Below, piece after piece: positions 17,395 through 25,666 of a DNA stretch of 64,000 bases (positions are counted from its first letter, which is position 1; the number at the start of each line of letters is the position of its first letter). This DNA comes from Bacteroides uniformis. Its GTDB lineage: Bacteria; Bacteroidota; Bacteroidia; Bacteroidales; Bacteroidaceae. Both the position numbers and the translations under genes were made by a program. The notes under the pieces are model-generated. The model saw only the letters and a program-made list of their open reading frames with translations. It was not told the origin of the DNA and did no database searches. The stretch covers positions 757,501-821,500 of the forward strand of contig NZ_CP102263.1 of the NCBI RefSeq assembly GCF_025147485.1, in the 5' to 3' direction.

Positions 17395-19200
17395 TTATTC
17401 TTCGTACATCTTATCAATCAGCTCCTTGTAGTTCTTTGCCACAACAGAACGTTTCAGCTTCAGCGTATTCGTCAGTTCCCCACGCTCCATGCTGAATGGT
17501 TCCGGCAGAAGCGTGAAACGCTTCACTTGCTCATAATGGGCAAATTGCTGCTGCAAGGTATCGATACGGGCACGGAACAACGCCTGTATCTTGGGATGTT
17601 GCAGTAACTCATCCATATTGCTGTATGCAATGCCTTTCTCCTTGGCATAATCCTTCACAAAGCCATAAACGGGAACTATCAAAGCGGAAACAAACTTACG
17701 CTCATCAGCAATGACAGCAATCTGGTCAATGTAACGGTCAATAGCCAGCTTCGTTTCCAATGCCTGCGGCGAAATATATTTTCCGTTGGAGGTCTTGAAC
17801 AAGTCTTTGATACGCTCCGTCAGATACAGATGGCTATCCTTCAAATAACCGGCATCACCCGTGTGGAACCAACCGTCACGGTCAATGGCAGCAGCCGTTG
17901 CCTCCGGTTTCTTGTAGTAGCCGGTAGTGATAGTCTTACCACGAAGAAGTATCTCGTTGTTCTCGCCAATCTTCACCTCCACATCAGGCATCACCGTACC
18001 TACGGAACCAATCTCATAGCCTTCGTTGAGGAAGCAGGAAACGGTAGCCGTAGATTCCGTCAGACCATAGCCCACCACCATGTTTATACCTACAGAATGC
18101 ACAAACTCGCAGATTTCATCGGGCACAGCAGCACCTGCCGTAGGAAAGAAATTACCGTTCTCAATACCTATCGTCTTCTTCAGCAGAGCATAAATGGTCT
18201 TTTCGTAGAACTTGTATTTCAGATGAAGCATCATCGGAGGAGTCTTTCCTTGGCGCAAATAATCAATGTTATGCGTCCTGCCCACCTTGATGGCATCCAA
18301 CATCATCGCCTTACGCAGACCGGTTTCCTGGGAAATCTTCTCCTGCACACCGGCATAGACTTTCTCCCAAAAACGGGGTACACTGCACATCAGTGTAGGG
18401 CGTATCTCTTTAATAGTAGTTTGGATATCTTGTGGACGGAGATTGATGCAGACCTGCACTCCCCGATGTATACAAAGGTAGGTCCATGCCTTTTCGAATA
18501 CATGGGTCAGCGGAAGGAAGTTCATGGAAACATCCTGGTCTGTCATGAAAGGCAATCGGATATCATGAATGCGGAAAGCCTCTCTATAATTGAAATGATG
18601 GAGCATGACACCTTTCGGCTCACCGGTAGTACCGGAAGTATAAAGGATATTGGCGAGGTCATCATCTGAGGCAGCTGCTGTACGTTCTTCTACAATGGCA
18701 TTGTGCTGCAACTCTTCATCCATTGCCATAAATTCATCAAAATAGATGGAAGTCATGTCGCGCGGATCTTTCACCACAGCACGGTCGAAGATGATGAGCT
18801 GCTGCAGAGACTGGCAAAATCCGAACACGCTGAAAGCGGCATCGTACTGGAACTGCTCGCCTACAAACAGATAACGTATCTGTGCATCGTTGATGATATA
18901 CTGTGCCTGGGCCGGTGAGCTGGTAGCATACAAAGGTATAGTCACCGCCCGGTTGGCGAATGCACCGAAATCAGTAAAGAGACATTCGGGTTTATTCTGC
19001 GAGAAGATACCGATATTCTCTTGTGGCTCTATTCCCAAAGCCACCATTGCATTGGCAGTCCGGCGTACAGTCTGTGAGAACTCTTTCCAAGAGATGGGTA
19101 TCCATTGTGCAGTTTCATAGTCCCTGTATTTCAGGGCTATTTTGTCTCCATACTTCTCTGCCTGGCGATGCACCAGGACAGATAAATGATGATAAGTCAT
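17395..19200 (-). CDS. Long-chain acyl-CoA synthetase (AMP-binding)
   Basis: A 601-residue AMP-forming ligase that activates fatty acids to acyl-CoA through an acyl-adenylate. Motifs: the P-loop-like YTSGTTGEPKG, the adenylate-binding VVGYGLTESTATVS, DRDGWFHTGDAG, and the C-terminal domain with ERIKDLFKTSNGKYISPQALE that contains the ligation lysine region. Length and the FLPLTHVFEKAW segment fit the FadD15/FACS group of long-chain enzymes. It is monocistronic: its own TACCTTTG promoter box lies 27 bases upstream and a strong terminator follows. It probably feeds lipid recycling or exogenous fatty acid use. Confidence 0.93.
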   Translation of the reverse strand: MTYHHLSVLVHRQAEKYGDKIALKYRDYETAQWIPISWKEFSQTVRRTANAMVALGIEPQENIGIFSQNKPECLFTDFGAFANRAVTIPLYATSSPAQAQYIINDAQIRYLFVGEQFQYDAAFSVFGFCQSLQQLIIFDRAVVKDPRDMTSIYFDEFMAMDEELQHNAIVEERTAAASDDDLANILYTSGTTGEPKGVMLHHFNYREAFRIHDIRLPFMTDQDVSMNFLPLTHVFEKAWTYLCIHRGVQVCINLRPQDIQTTIKEIRPTLMCSVPRFWEKVYAGVQEKISQETGLRKAMMLDAIKVGRTHNIDYLRQGKTPPMMLHLKYKFYEKTIYALLKKTIGIENGNFFPTAGAAVPDEICEFVHSVGINMVVGYGLTESTATVSCFLNEGYEIGSVGTVMPDVEVKIGENNEILLRGKTITTGYYKKPEATAAAIDRDGWFHTGDAGYLKDSHLYLTERIKDLFKTSNGKYISPQALETKLAIDRYIDQIAVIADERKFVSALIVPVYGFVKDYAKEKGIAYSNMDELLQHPKIQALFRARIDTLQQQFAHYEQVKRFTLLPEPFSMERGELTNTLKLKRSVVAKNYKELIDKMYEE

Positions 19201-19226
19201 AACTTTTGATATTGGTAAATACGGTA

Positions 19227-19234
19227 CAAAGGTA
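19227..19234 (-). promoter_or_regulatory. -7 box (TACCTTTG) for acyl-CoA synthetase gene
   Basis: The reverse strand reads TACCTTTG, 26 bases before the start codon, an exact TAnnTTTG match. Confidence 0.5.
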
Positions 19235-19375
19235 GTGGTTTCATTTGAAACTAATTTGATATTAGCGGGTAATTATTCAAACTTTACCTTTAAAGTATCC
19301 GACCATCCGTTAGCAAATTATCCACAAAAGATACTTTCTTTACCATTAAAACAATAGAAACATATTAAATATCTA

Positions 19376-19383
19376 TATATTTG
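19376..19383 (+). promoter_or_regulatory. -7 box (TATATTTG) for the beta-barrel protein gene
   Basis: TATATTTG lies 28 bases before the start at 19412. The upstream region is AT-rich without a clean -33 TTTG at 19-20 bases. Confidence 0.5.
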
Positions 19384-19411
19384 TGGTGATATACAAACTA
19401 AATCAAATTCA

Positions 19412-20035
19412 ATGAACATGAAAAAAGTATTGCTTTTAATGGCTATGCTGACCATAGGTTTAGCAAGCATCAATGCTCAAGACAACCTCAGATGGGGAGC
19501 AACAGTCGGCATGAACTCCAGTAACTTCTCCATTACCGGTTTCGACAGTAAAATAGGCTTTCATGCTGGGGTAAAGGCTGAAGTAGGATTGCCTCAAATT
19601 TCAGAAGGAGTCTACCTCGATATGGGTGCATTACTTACGCTGAAAGGAGCCAAAATAGACGGAGGCTCTGCTGCTTCTATCAAGTTCAATCCCTACTACC
19701 TGGAAATTCCTGTACACATTGGCTATAAATATGCAGTGAATGAGAACTTTGCCATATTCGGCAATGCCGGTCCTTATTTAGCCATCGGTCTTTTTGGCAA
19801 AGCCAAGGCAGAAGGAGATATTCTTGACGAATATGAGTTTGATGATAACTCCACCAATGTATTCGGGGATGATGCCATGAAGCGTTTTGATTTCGGTCTC
19901 GGATTAAAAGCCGGAGTCGAATTCAGTCAGAAATATCAGATTTCCATCGGTTATGACTGGGGACTGGTAGAGAACATTAAAGATTCAGGCAACAAAAACC
20001 GCAACTTGATGATATCACTCAGTTGCTTCTTCTAA
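19412..20035 (+). CDS. Porin-family outer-membrane beta-barrel protein
   Basis: A 207-residue protein with a signal peptide (KKVLLLMAMLTIGLASINAQ) and an eight-strand-type barrel rich in alternating aromatic and polar residues: WGATVGMNSSNFSI, GFHAGVKAEVGLP, YYLEIPVHIGYKYAV, FAIFGNAGPYLAIGLFG, FDFGLGLKAGVEF and NLMISLSCFF with a terminal Phe, as in outer-membrane proteins. It matches the OMP_b-brl_2 group common in Bacteroidetes. No partner genes; it has its own promoter box and terminator. Function unknown beyond the barrel. An ATG two codons later (MKKVLL) is an equally good start. Confidence 0.88.
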   Translation: MNMKKVLLLMAMLTIGLASINAQDNLRWGATVGMNSSNFSITGFDSKIGFHAGVKAEVGLPQISEGVYLDMGALLTLKGAKIDGGSAASIKFNPYYLEIPVHIGYKYAVNENFAIFGNAGPYLAIGLFGKAKAEGDILDEYEFDDNSTNVFGDDAMKRFDFGLGLKAGVEFSQKYQISIGYDWGLVENIKDSGNKNRNLMISLSCFF

Positions 20036-20053
20036 ACAATATTGAAAAAACAG

Positions 20054-20080
20054 AAAGGACGTCGGTTTGGCGTCCTTTTC
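20054..20080 (+). terminator. Rho-independent terminator after beta-barrel gene
   Basis: AAAGGACG (20054-20061) pairs with CGTCCTTT (20071-20078) around a 9-base loop, followed by TTC and a T-rich tail, 19 bases after the stop. Confidence 0.85.
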
Positions 20081-20092
20081 ATTTTTTATCCG

Positions 20093-20100
20093 TAAGTTTG
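20093..20100 (+). promoter_or_regulatory. -7 box (TAAGTTTG) for the argE-like gene
   Basis: TAAGTTTG lies 25 bases upstream of the ATG at 20126, directly after the preceding terminator, an arrangement expected for a separate unit. Confidence 0.5.
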
Positions 20101-20125
20101 CGGCCAGATTATTTATTTACCGAAT

Positions 20126-21196
20126 ATGATTTACGATATACCGACTTTAACTTCCGAAGCAATCGGATTGCTCAAATCACTGATAGCCATTCCTTCCTTG
20201 AGCCGCGACGAGGAGAAGGCGGCAGATTATCTGCAGAACTATATCGAAATGCAAGGCATGGCAACAGGACGTAAAGGCAACAATGTATGGTGCCTCAGCC
20301 CGATGTTCGACTTAAAGAAACCGACCTTGCTGCTGAATTCCCATATCGACACCGTAAAACCCGTCAACGGGTGGCGGAAAGATCCTTTCAAACCAACGCT
20401 GGAAAGTAATGGAAAGCTCTACGGGCTGGGCAGCAACGATGCCGGAGCCAGTGTAGTCAGCCTGCTGCAAGTATTCCTGACATTGTGCCGCACCACTCAG
20501 GCCTACAATCTGATATATCTTGCCTCGTGTGAGGAGGAAGTATCAGGCAAGGGGGGAATAGAATGCGTATTGCCGGAACTCCCTCCCATACAGTTTGCCA
20601 TTGTAGGCGAGCCGACAGAGATGCAACCTGCCATTGCAGAAAAAGGATTGATGGTGCTGGACGTAACTGCTACCGGAAAATCGGGACATGCTGCCCGAAA
20701 CGAGGGAGATAATGCTATATATAAGGTATTGGATGATATTGCCTGGTTTCGTGATTACCGTTTCCCAAAAGAATCTTCCCTGCTGGGTCCCGTGAAGATG
20801 AGCGTAACCATGGTAAACGCCGGTACACAGCATAACGTCATTCCCGACCGTTGTACTTTTGTCGTAGACATTCGCAGCAACGAGTGTTATAGCAATCAGG
20901 AGCTATTCGATGAAATACAGAAACACATCACGTGTGAAGCCAAAGCCCGCTCCTTCCGGCTAAGCTCTTCACACGTAGCTCCGGAGCATCCGGTAGTGCA
21001 AAAGGCTATTGCCATGAAACGTACTCCTTTCGGCTCACCGACCTTGTCCGACCAGGCACTGATGCCATTCCCTTCTCTGAAGATGGGACCGGGGAAAAGT
21101 GCCCGTTCACACACTGCCGATGAATTTATCTTTGTCAAGGAGATAGAGGAGGCGATAGGGATGTATCTGGAGCTGCTGGAAGGAGTAAAAATTTAA
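20126..21196 (+). CDS. argE: M20 family deacylase, ArgE-type (N-acetyl- or N-succinylornithine)
   Basis: A 356-residue M20 metallopeptidase-fold enzyme. Metal ligands are seen in LLLNSHIDTVKP (His of the first metal), LGSNDAGASV (bridging Asp), ASCEEEVSGKGG (catalytic Glu pair) and VGEPTEMQ; the last His is in ARSHTADEF. The lid domain follows KSGHAARNEGDNA. It resembles acetylornithine deacetylases of arginine synthesis. Bacteroides are known to use N-succinylated arginine intermediates, so the real substrate may be N-succinylornithine. The gene stands apart from other arg genes in this window. It converges on envC with 7 bases between stops. Confidence 0.85.
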   Translation: MIYDIPTLTSEAIGLLKSLIAIPSLSRDEEKAADYLQNYIEMQGMATGRKGNNVWCLSPMFDLKKPTLLLNSHIDTVKPVNGWRKDPFKPTLESNGKLYGLGSNDAGASVVSLLQVFLTLCRTTQAYNLIYLASCEEEVSGKGGIECVLPELPPIQFAIVGEPTEMQPAIAEKGLMVLDVTATGKSGHAARNEGDNAIYKVLDDIAWFRDYRFPKESSLLGPVKMSVTMVNAGTQHNVIPDRCTFVVDIRSNECYSNQELFDEIQKHITCEAKARSFRLSSSHVAPEHPVVQKAIAMKRTPFGSPTLSDQALMPFPSLKMGPGKSARSHTADEFIFVKEIEEAIGMYLELLEGVKI

Positions 21197-21203
21197 ATTA
21201 TCA

Positions 21204-22505
21204 TTATCTGTTCAGCCACGGCTCCGGATTCAGTTTTTCCTTCTCTTTCCTCAATTGGAAGTGTAGCACCGTACGACCATTGTCGGCCCCATCCGAGAAG
21301 ATTTGTCCGAGAGTCTGTTTGGTGGCAACATCATCGCCCTGCTTCACCGAGGCCGATGACAAGTTGCAATAGACTGATATATAATTCCCGTGACGGACAA
21401 GGATATTGAACAGTCCGTTCAGTTTAAAGACAGCCGCCACTTTACCATTGAAGATGGCACGGGCTTGGGCACCCGGTTTCCCTTGTATATCAATGCCCTT
21501 ATTGTCCAGCTTGACATTGCGCAAACCTTCCACAGAATACTGGCCGTAATGGCTGGTAATGATATACGCTCCGGTGATGGGCATCGGCAACTTACCGCGA
21601 TTATTAGCAAAGTTCCCTGATAATTCACGGTCTGCCTTACTCATGGAGTAAGTTTCCAAAGGCTGTGCCTTCGGCTTTGCGGGCGTAGAGGCAGTTGCCG
21701 TTTTTTCGGTTTTCTCACCAGCCTTTTTACGTGCGGCTGCCTCACGGCGCGCTTCTTCTGCCGCACGCTTACGCGCTTTCTCTATTTCTTCCGCTATCAG
21801 ACGGTCAATGCGTGCATTGAGCTGATTGGCTTCACGGCGTTTCTTATTCAGTTCGTTCTGCAATCCCCGCTGTTTCTTTTTCAGATTGGCTACCAACAAC
21901 TTTTGTTCCTTCTCCTGCGCTTCCAGCTTGACTTTCTCCTCTTCACGTTCTTTCAACAATCCTTCCTTGGCAACCTTCACTTGCTGAAGCTCAGTCTTCT
22001 TACGGTTCACCTGCTCCTGCTTTTTCAACACTTCCTCGCCTTGCAGGCGCTGATAAGTAGCATATTCACGTACATAGCGCATGCGTCGATAGGTCTGTGC
22101 CAGGCTCTTGGCAGAGAAAATGAACATCAGCTTCTCTTCAATGGAGCGGTTCTTATACAAATATTGAACGGACGATTCGTATTTCTTCTTCTTGTCCCTT
22201 AGGTCACGTTGCAGGCGGGTCAACTGACGTTCTAATGAAGACAACTCGCGCTCTATGGATTCCACATCATTATTGATAGTCAGAATATAGCGTTTGCGCT
22301 CTTCTATCTGTCCGGTCAGTGCAGCAAGACCGTTCAACTGGCTTCCCACATCCTTCTTGGTGGTTATCAACAGCGTTTCCGACTCTGCTATCTGTTTCTG
22401 TAAGGCACCACGCTTGCTTTCCAGTTCCTTAATCAGCTTGTTGGACTGGGCAAGGAGCGGAGAAACCGGCAAAAGGAGGAGAAAGAAGAGAAGGAGAAGC
22501 TTCAT
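21204..22505 (-). CDS. EnvC-like murein hydrolase activator with degenerate LytM domain
   Basis: A 433-residue exported protein: signal peptide (LLLLFFLLLLPVSPLLAQ), a long coiled coil over about 20-260 rich in E, K, R and L, a basic linker (KKAGEKTEKTATASTPAKPK), and a C-terminal LytM/M23 domain ending LRKEKEKLNPEPWLNR, closely like the end of E. coli EnvC. The zinc ligands of active M23 enzymes are missing: the HxxxD site reads NKGID and the HxH site reads VLH. By analogy it should not cut peptidoglycan itself but activate amidases at the septum. It is last in a dut-TPR-DUF4292-envC order. Confidence 0.88.
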   Translation of the reverse strand: MKLLLLFFLLLLPVSPLLAQSNKLIKELESKRGALQKQIAESETLLITTKKDVGSQLNGLAALTGQIEERKRYILTINNDVESIERELSSLERQLTRLQRDLRDKKKKYESSVQYLYKNRSIEEKLMFIFSAKSLAQTYRRMRYVREYATYQRLQGEEVLKKQEQVNRKKTELQQVKVAKEGLLKEREEEKVKLEAQEKEQKLLVANLKKKQRGLQNELNKKRREANQLNARIDRLIAEEIEKARKRAAEEARREAAARKKAGEKTEKTATASTPAKPKAQPLETYSMSKADRELSGNFANNRGKLPMPITGAYIITSHYGQYSVEGLRNVKLDNKGIDIQGKPGAQARAIFNGKVAAVFKLNGLFNILVRHGNYISVYCNLSSASVKQGDDVATKQTLGQIFSDGADNGRTVLHFQLRKEKEKLNPEPWLNR

Positions 22506-22530
22506 AAGTTATGAGTTATAAGTTATGAGG
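22503..22530 (-). repeat. Direct-repeat leader before envC
   Basis: On the reverse strand the envC start codon is preceded by CATAACTTATAACTCATAAC and CTTATG, i.e. tandem copies of the word (C/T)ATAACTT/C. The repeat runs into the ATG. No function assigned. Confidence 0.55.
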
Positions 22531-22554
22531 GATTATCTGACAATTATCAACTAA

Positions 22555-23118
22555 TCAAAGGTCCATCAGCATTTCCAGCAGTTCTTCCAGCTCCACCTCT
22601 TTATATTTCTGTGAGAGCTGGGTAGGAGTCAGTGCAAAAGGCTTATCCGAGAAGTTGGAAAGTTCAATCTTTCCCTTTTCCAGAGAGGGTATCCCGAGTT
22701 CCTTGCCGGTAAGCACCTTCTTGCCATTGGGTTTGGAAGCAGCATAAAGCAGTTTCTCCAAATGGGCAAAATCCGCCTTCTTGGGCAGCACATCCTTCAG
22801 TTCCTTACGTGTTGCACGGACATAACGTTTTCCCATACGGTCTACCAACAGAATCTCATCCGGGGTGACTTCCATACGTGCCACCTCCGTACGAAGTATC
22901 GGCATCAGAAAGGAAATCTGCATGCATTCTTCCTTCTTCAACTTCATCGTACCGTTCACAGTAAGGGTGGCATCTTTATGGGGTACCGTCAGCTGCACTT
23001 TGGAGGAAAGGCAGGCAGATTCTCCGGACAGAGAACTTGAGTGACGCGAAGTCTTGCAACCGGCAAGCCCCACAGCCAGCAACAACAGCAAGGACAATAG
23101 GCGGCACGTCCTTGCCAT
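22555..23118 (-). CDS. DUF4292 lipoprotein
   Basis: A 187-residue lipoprotein with a textbook signal (MARTCRLLSLLLLLAVGLAGC, Cys21). The mature part resembles the DUF4292 family, which is related to LolA/LolB-like lipoprotein carriers: KVQLTVPHKDATLTVNGTMKL, ISFLMPILRTEVARMEVTPDEILLVDRMGKRYV. I chose the ATG at 23118, one base after the TPR gene stop, because it places the basic residues directly before the hydrophobic core; an ATG at 23142 would overlap the TPR gene by 23 bases. Its place between a TPR protein and EnvC is typical of Bacteroidales. Role unknown, probably envelope. Confidence 0.85.
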   Translation of the reverse strand: MARTCRLLSLLLLLAVGLAGCKTSRHSSSLSGESACLSSKVQLTVPHKDATLTVNGTMKLKKEECMQISFLMPILRTEVARMEVTPDEILLVDRMGKRYVRATRKELKDVLPKKADFAHLEKLLYAASKPNGKKVLTGKELGIPSLEKGKIELSNFSDKPFALTPTQLSQKYKEVELEELLEMLMDL

Positions 23119-23119
23119 A

Positions 23120-24970
23120 TCATTCAGCAGGTTTAGTTTCATCTGATATATATTTCTTTTTTTGTATTTTCTGTTTCAACGTATCAGAGCGATTGCCCTT
23201 ATCCCAGGCTTGTTTCCAGTATTTCAAGGCACCTTCCGCATCGCCAGTCATGTAATAGATATCTCCGCAATGTTCCAAGACCACGTCACTGCTATCTTTA
23301 TCATTCTTTATCGCCTCATCTATGTAGAGACGCGCCTCGGCATAATTACCTTTAACAAACAATATCCATGCATATGTATCGAGATAGGTGGAATTGTTCG
23401 GCTCGGCTTTCACTGTCTTGTAGCTCATCTCTTCCGCCTTGTCCAAGTCGCGGCGCTCCACGGAAAGATAATATGCGTAGTTATTCAAGGCACCGATGTT
23501 TGAAGGATTGTACACCAAAGCGGAATCATAAGCCGCATAAGCTTCCGCATGCAGATTCTTGGTGTGATAAGCATCACCGATAATGGCATAAAAATCTGAT
23601 ACGACCTCCTTCTTGCTGTCGTCCTTGACGTGCGACAAAGCCTTTTGACAGATGGCAAGGGCATCATCCGTCCGTTCCGCCTGGTTGTAGGCAATGGCCA
23701 GATAGAAATAGAACTCCAACATATCGGGATTGGACTCCACACCGGCTTCGCACAAATTCATTATTTCCTTGTAATCCTCCTGGCGCACAGCTTCCCCCAG
23801 CAATGTCATACGAGCCGCTGTGTTGGTAGGGTCTATCGCCAGAACCTGGCGCAGAACCGGTCCAGCCTCCTTGTTCATTCCTTTGGAAAGAAGATATTGG
23901 GCATACAGCAAAGGTAATTGTGCCTCATCGGGCTCCTGCTCCATGATACGGTTGAAGAGCGTAATGACACGTGTGCTGTCCTTGCCTGCCTGCTCGTTCT
24001 GCACGATGAACTGCCGCATCACATTCAGTTTGGTGTCCGAAGCCACTTTCTTGTTCAGCAACAGCGTGTCCAATTGCTGTTCATACAGCTCCTTCTGTCC
24101 GGTCTCTTCGTAGTAAGAAGCCAATGAGTACATGGCCATTGCATTGTCCGGCTCTTCGGCCAGCACCTTCTTGTAAATCTCATAAGCTTCCTGCTTTTTC
24201 CCGTTCTGCATATAGACATCCCCCAGCACAACTTGATAGCGCATATCGTTGGGATACTCTTCTACCAGACTTTCTATTTCATGAAAGGCGCTCTTGTCGT
24301 CCTTCTTTTGCAGATAGATGCGGAACTTCTCCATACTGAGCTGTTCATTCTTGCCCATCCGTTCCTCGAGCTTGTTCAGTATACCGATAACTTTGTCATA
24401 CTCTTCCTGGCGGTTGTAAATCTCCAGCAAGTTGTATAGCGGGTCCAGCTTATCCGAGAAACGTACCGCCATATTTTCCAACAAGGCAGCGGCTTTCTCC
24501 GTTTCGTTTTGCTGCATATACAGATTGGCAAGCCCCTGGGCATACCAGTAATTATCGGGAGCATTCTCCACCGCCTTTTCCAAGGCGGCTTGTCCCAACG
24601 GTACCTGCTTGAGGTACATATAATACTGGGCCATCTCATACAAAGCCGATGATGCGTTCGGGTTTATCGTCAGGCAATGTTGCAGGACATCGAAAGCCGC
24701 ATCATAGTCTTTCTGGACTTTCAGACGGGCGGCTTCAAGAAAGAAGTAGTCGTAACGGCGCTGCTGTTCGGGGGTAAGCTCCTTTACGGGCGAAACGTCG
24801 GCTTTCTTCGACTTCTTCCGTTTCTTCAATTCCTTCCGTGCCTTTTCAGACCGACCATACCCGCTCATTTTCTCCTTAGAAGCTTGAACGTTGGCAGCCT
24901 GCACTCCGTACGTAGTAAAGCAGAAGGTACCTATCAACAACGCAAGTATTATTTTTACTCTGATTCTCAT
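23120..24970 (-). CDS. Exported tetratricopeptide repeat protein
   Basis: A 616-residue protein with an N-terminal signal (ILALLIGTFCFTTYGVQA), a lysine-rich segment (KARKELKKRKKSKKA) and then about a dozen TPR units from residue 75 to the end, e.g. QKDYDAAFDVLQHCLTINPN, APDNYWYAQGLANLYMQQNE and VYNPSNIGALNNYAYYLSVE. TPR superhelices act as protein-binding scaffolds; the exported location and operon with DUF4292 and EnvC suggest a role in envelope assembly. It is preceded by dut at 46 bases. No enzymatic motif is seen. Confidence 0.9.
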   Translation of the reverse strand: MRIRVKIILALLIGTFCFTTYGVQAANVQASKEKMSGYGRSEKARKELKKRKKSKKADVSPVKELTPEQQRRYDYFFLEAARLKVQKDYDAAFDVLQHCLTINPNASSALYEMAQYYMYLKQVPLGQAALEKAVENAPDNYWYAQGLANLYMQQNETEKAAALLENMAVRFSDKLDPLYNLLEIYNRQEEYDKVIGILNKLEERMGKNEQLSMEKFRIYLQKKDDKSAFHEIESLVEEYPNDMRYQVVLGDVYMQNGKKQEAYEIYKKVLAEEPDNAMAMYSLASYYEETGQKELYEQQLDTLLLNKKVASDTKLNVMRQFIVQNEQAGKDSTRVITLFNRIMEQEPDEAQLPLLYAQYLLSKGMNKEAGPVLRQVLAIDPTNTAARMTLLGEAVRQEDYKEIMNLCEAGVESNPDMLEFYFYLAIAYNQAERTDDALAICQKALSHVKDDSKKEVVSDFYAIIGDAYHTKNLHAEAYAAYDSALVYNPSNIGALNNYAYYLSVERRDLDKAEEMSYKTVKAEPNNSTYLDTYAWILFVKGNYAEARLYIDEAIKNDKDSSDVVLEHCGDIYYMTGDAEGALKYWKQAWDKGNRSDTLKQKIQKKKYISDETKPAE

Positions 24971-25016
24971 CTATTTAATTATAAATTCTTAACCCGTAAA
25001 ACGGAACAATATCCAT

Positions 25017-25454
25017 TCATTTTTTACCCGTATGCCCGAAGCCACCGGCACCGCGCTCCGTCTCATCCAGCACTTCCACTTCCTGCCAAAGAGCTTGTTC
25101 GTGACGCGCTATCACCATTTGTGCAATCCTCTCCCCATCTTCGATGACGAAGGTTTCTGCAGAAAGGTTGACGAGAATAATACAAACTTCACCACGGTAA
25201 TCGGCATCAATCGTTCCAGGGGAGTTCAGCACGGTAATCCCCTTCTTAATGGCCAATCCGCTACGCGGACGCACTTGCGCCTCAAATCCTTCAGGAAGAG
25301 CGATATAAAGGCCAGTAGGCACCAGACACCGCTGCATCGGAGCCAGCGAAATAGGTTCATTAAGGTTTGCACGGATATCCATTCCTGCAGACAGCTCAGT
25401 GGCATAAGCCGGAAGCGGATGCTTTGATTTATTGATGATTTGTACGTTCAACAT
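25017..25454 (-). CDS. dut: Deoxyuridine 5'-triphosphate nucleotidohydrolase
   Basis: A 145-residue trimeric dUTPase that converts dUTP to dUMP and diphosphate, keeping uracil out of DNA. All five motifs are present: [35 protein letters not shown] (with the catalytic Asp), ERIAQMVI and the flexible C-terminal arm [12 protein letters not shown]. It starts the dut-TPR-DUF4292-envC unit and is divergent from dgt, another dNTP triphosphohydrolase, with 209 bases between them. The first start codon lies at the inner end of a 42-bp inverted repeat shared with dgt. Confidence 0.97.
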   Translation of the reverse strand: MLNVQIINKSKHPLPAYATELSAGMDIRANLNEPISLAPMQRCLVPTGLYIALPEGFEAQVRPRSGLAIKKGITVLNSPGTIDADYRGEVCIILVNLSAETFVIEDGERIAQMVIARHEQALWQEVEVLDETERGAGGFGHTGKK

Positions 25455-25666
25455 GATGTTATTTACGATTTGACGATTTACTATTTACGATTGGGGCTAC
25501 TTCTATTCTTACAATTCGAGTAATTCAAGTTTCGCAATTCATCTTCCTTTTACTATAAACTTGGGCGAAAATACGGCTTTTTATACAAAATAGTGATACA
25601 TTTGCAGTTAAATAATAGTAACTTCAATCGTAAATAGTAAATCGTCAAATCTCAAATAACATCATG
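25452..25666. repeat. 42-bp inverted repeat flanking the dut-dgt divergent spacer
   Basis: The arm at 25452-25493 and the arm at 25625-25666 are reverse complements at 40 of 42 positions. Read toward each gene, each arm starts CAATCGTAAATAGTAAATCG and ends AACATCATG, where ATG is the start codon of dut on one side and dgt on the other. The 131-base spacer holds the promoter box. A related single copy lies before ftsI (34365-34403) and a looser one before ftsA (45896-45938). Confidence 0.85.
25597..25604 (+). promoter_or_regulatory. -7 box (TACATTTG) for dgt
   Basis: TACATTTG matches TAnnTTTG, 59 bases before the dgt ATG and outside the inverted-repeat arm, so the arm would be transcribed as the mRNA leader. 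Confidence 0.5.
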
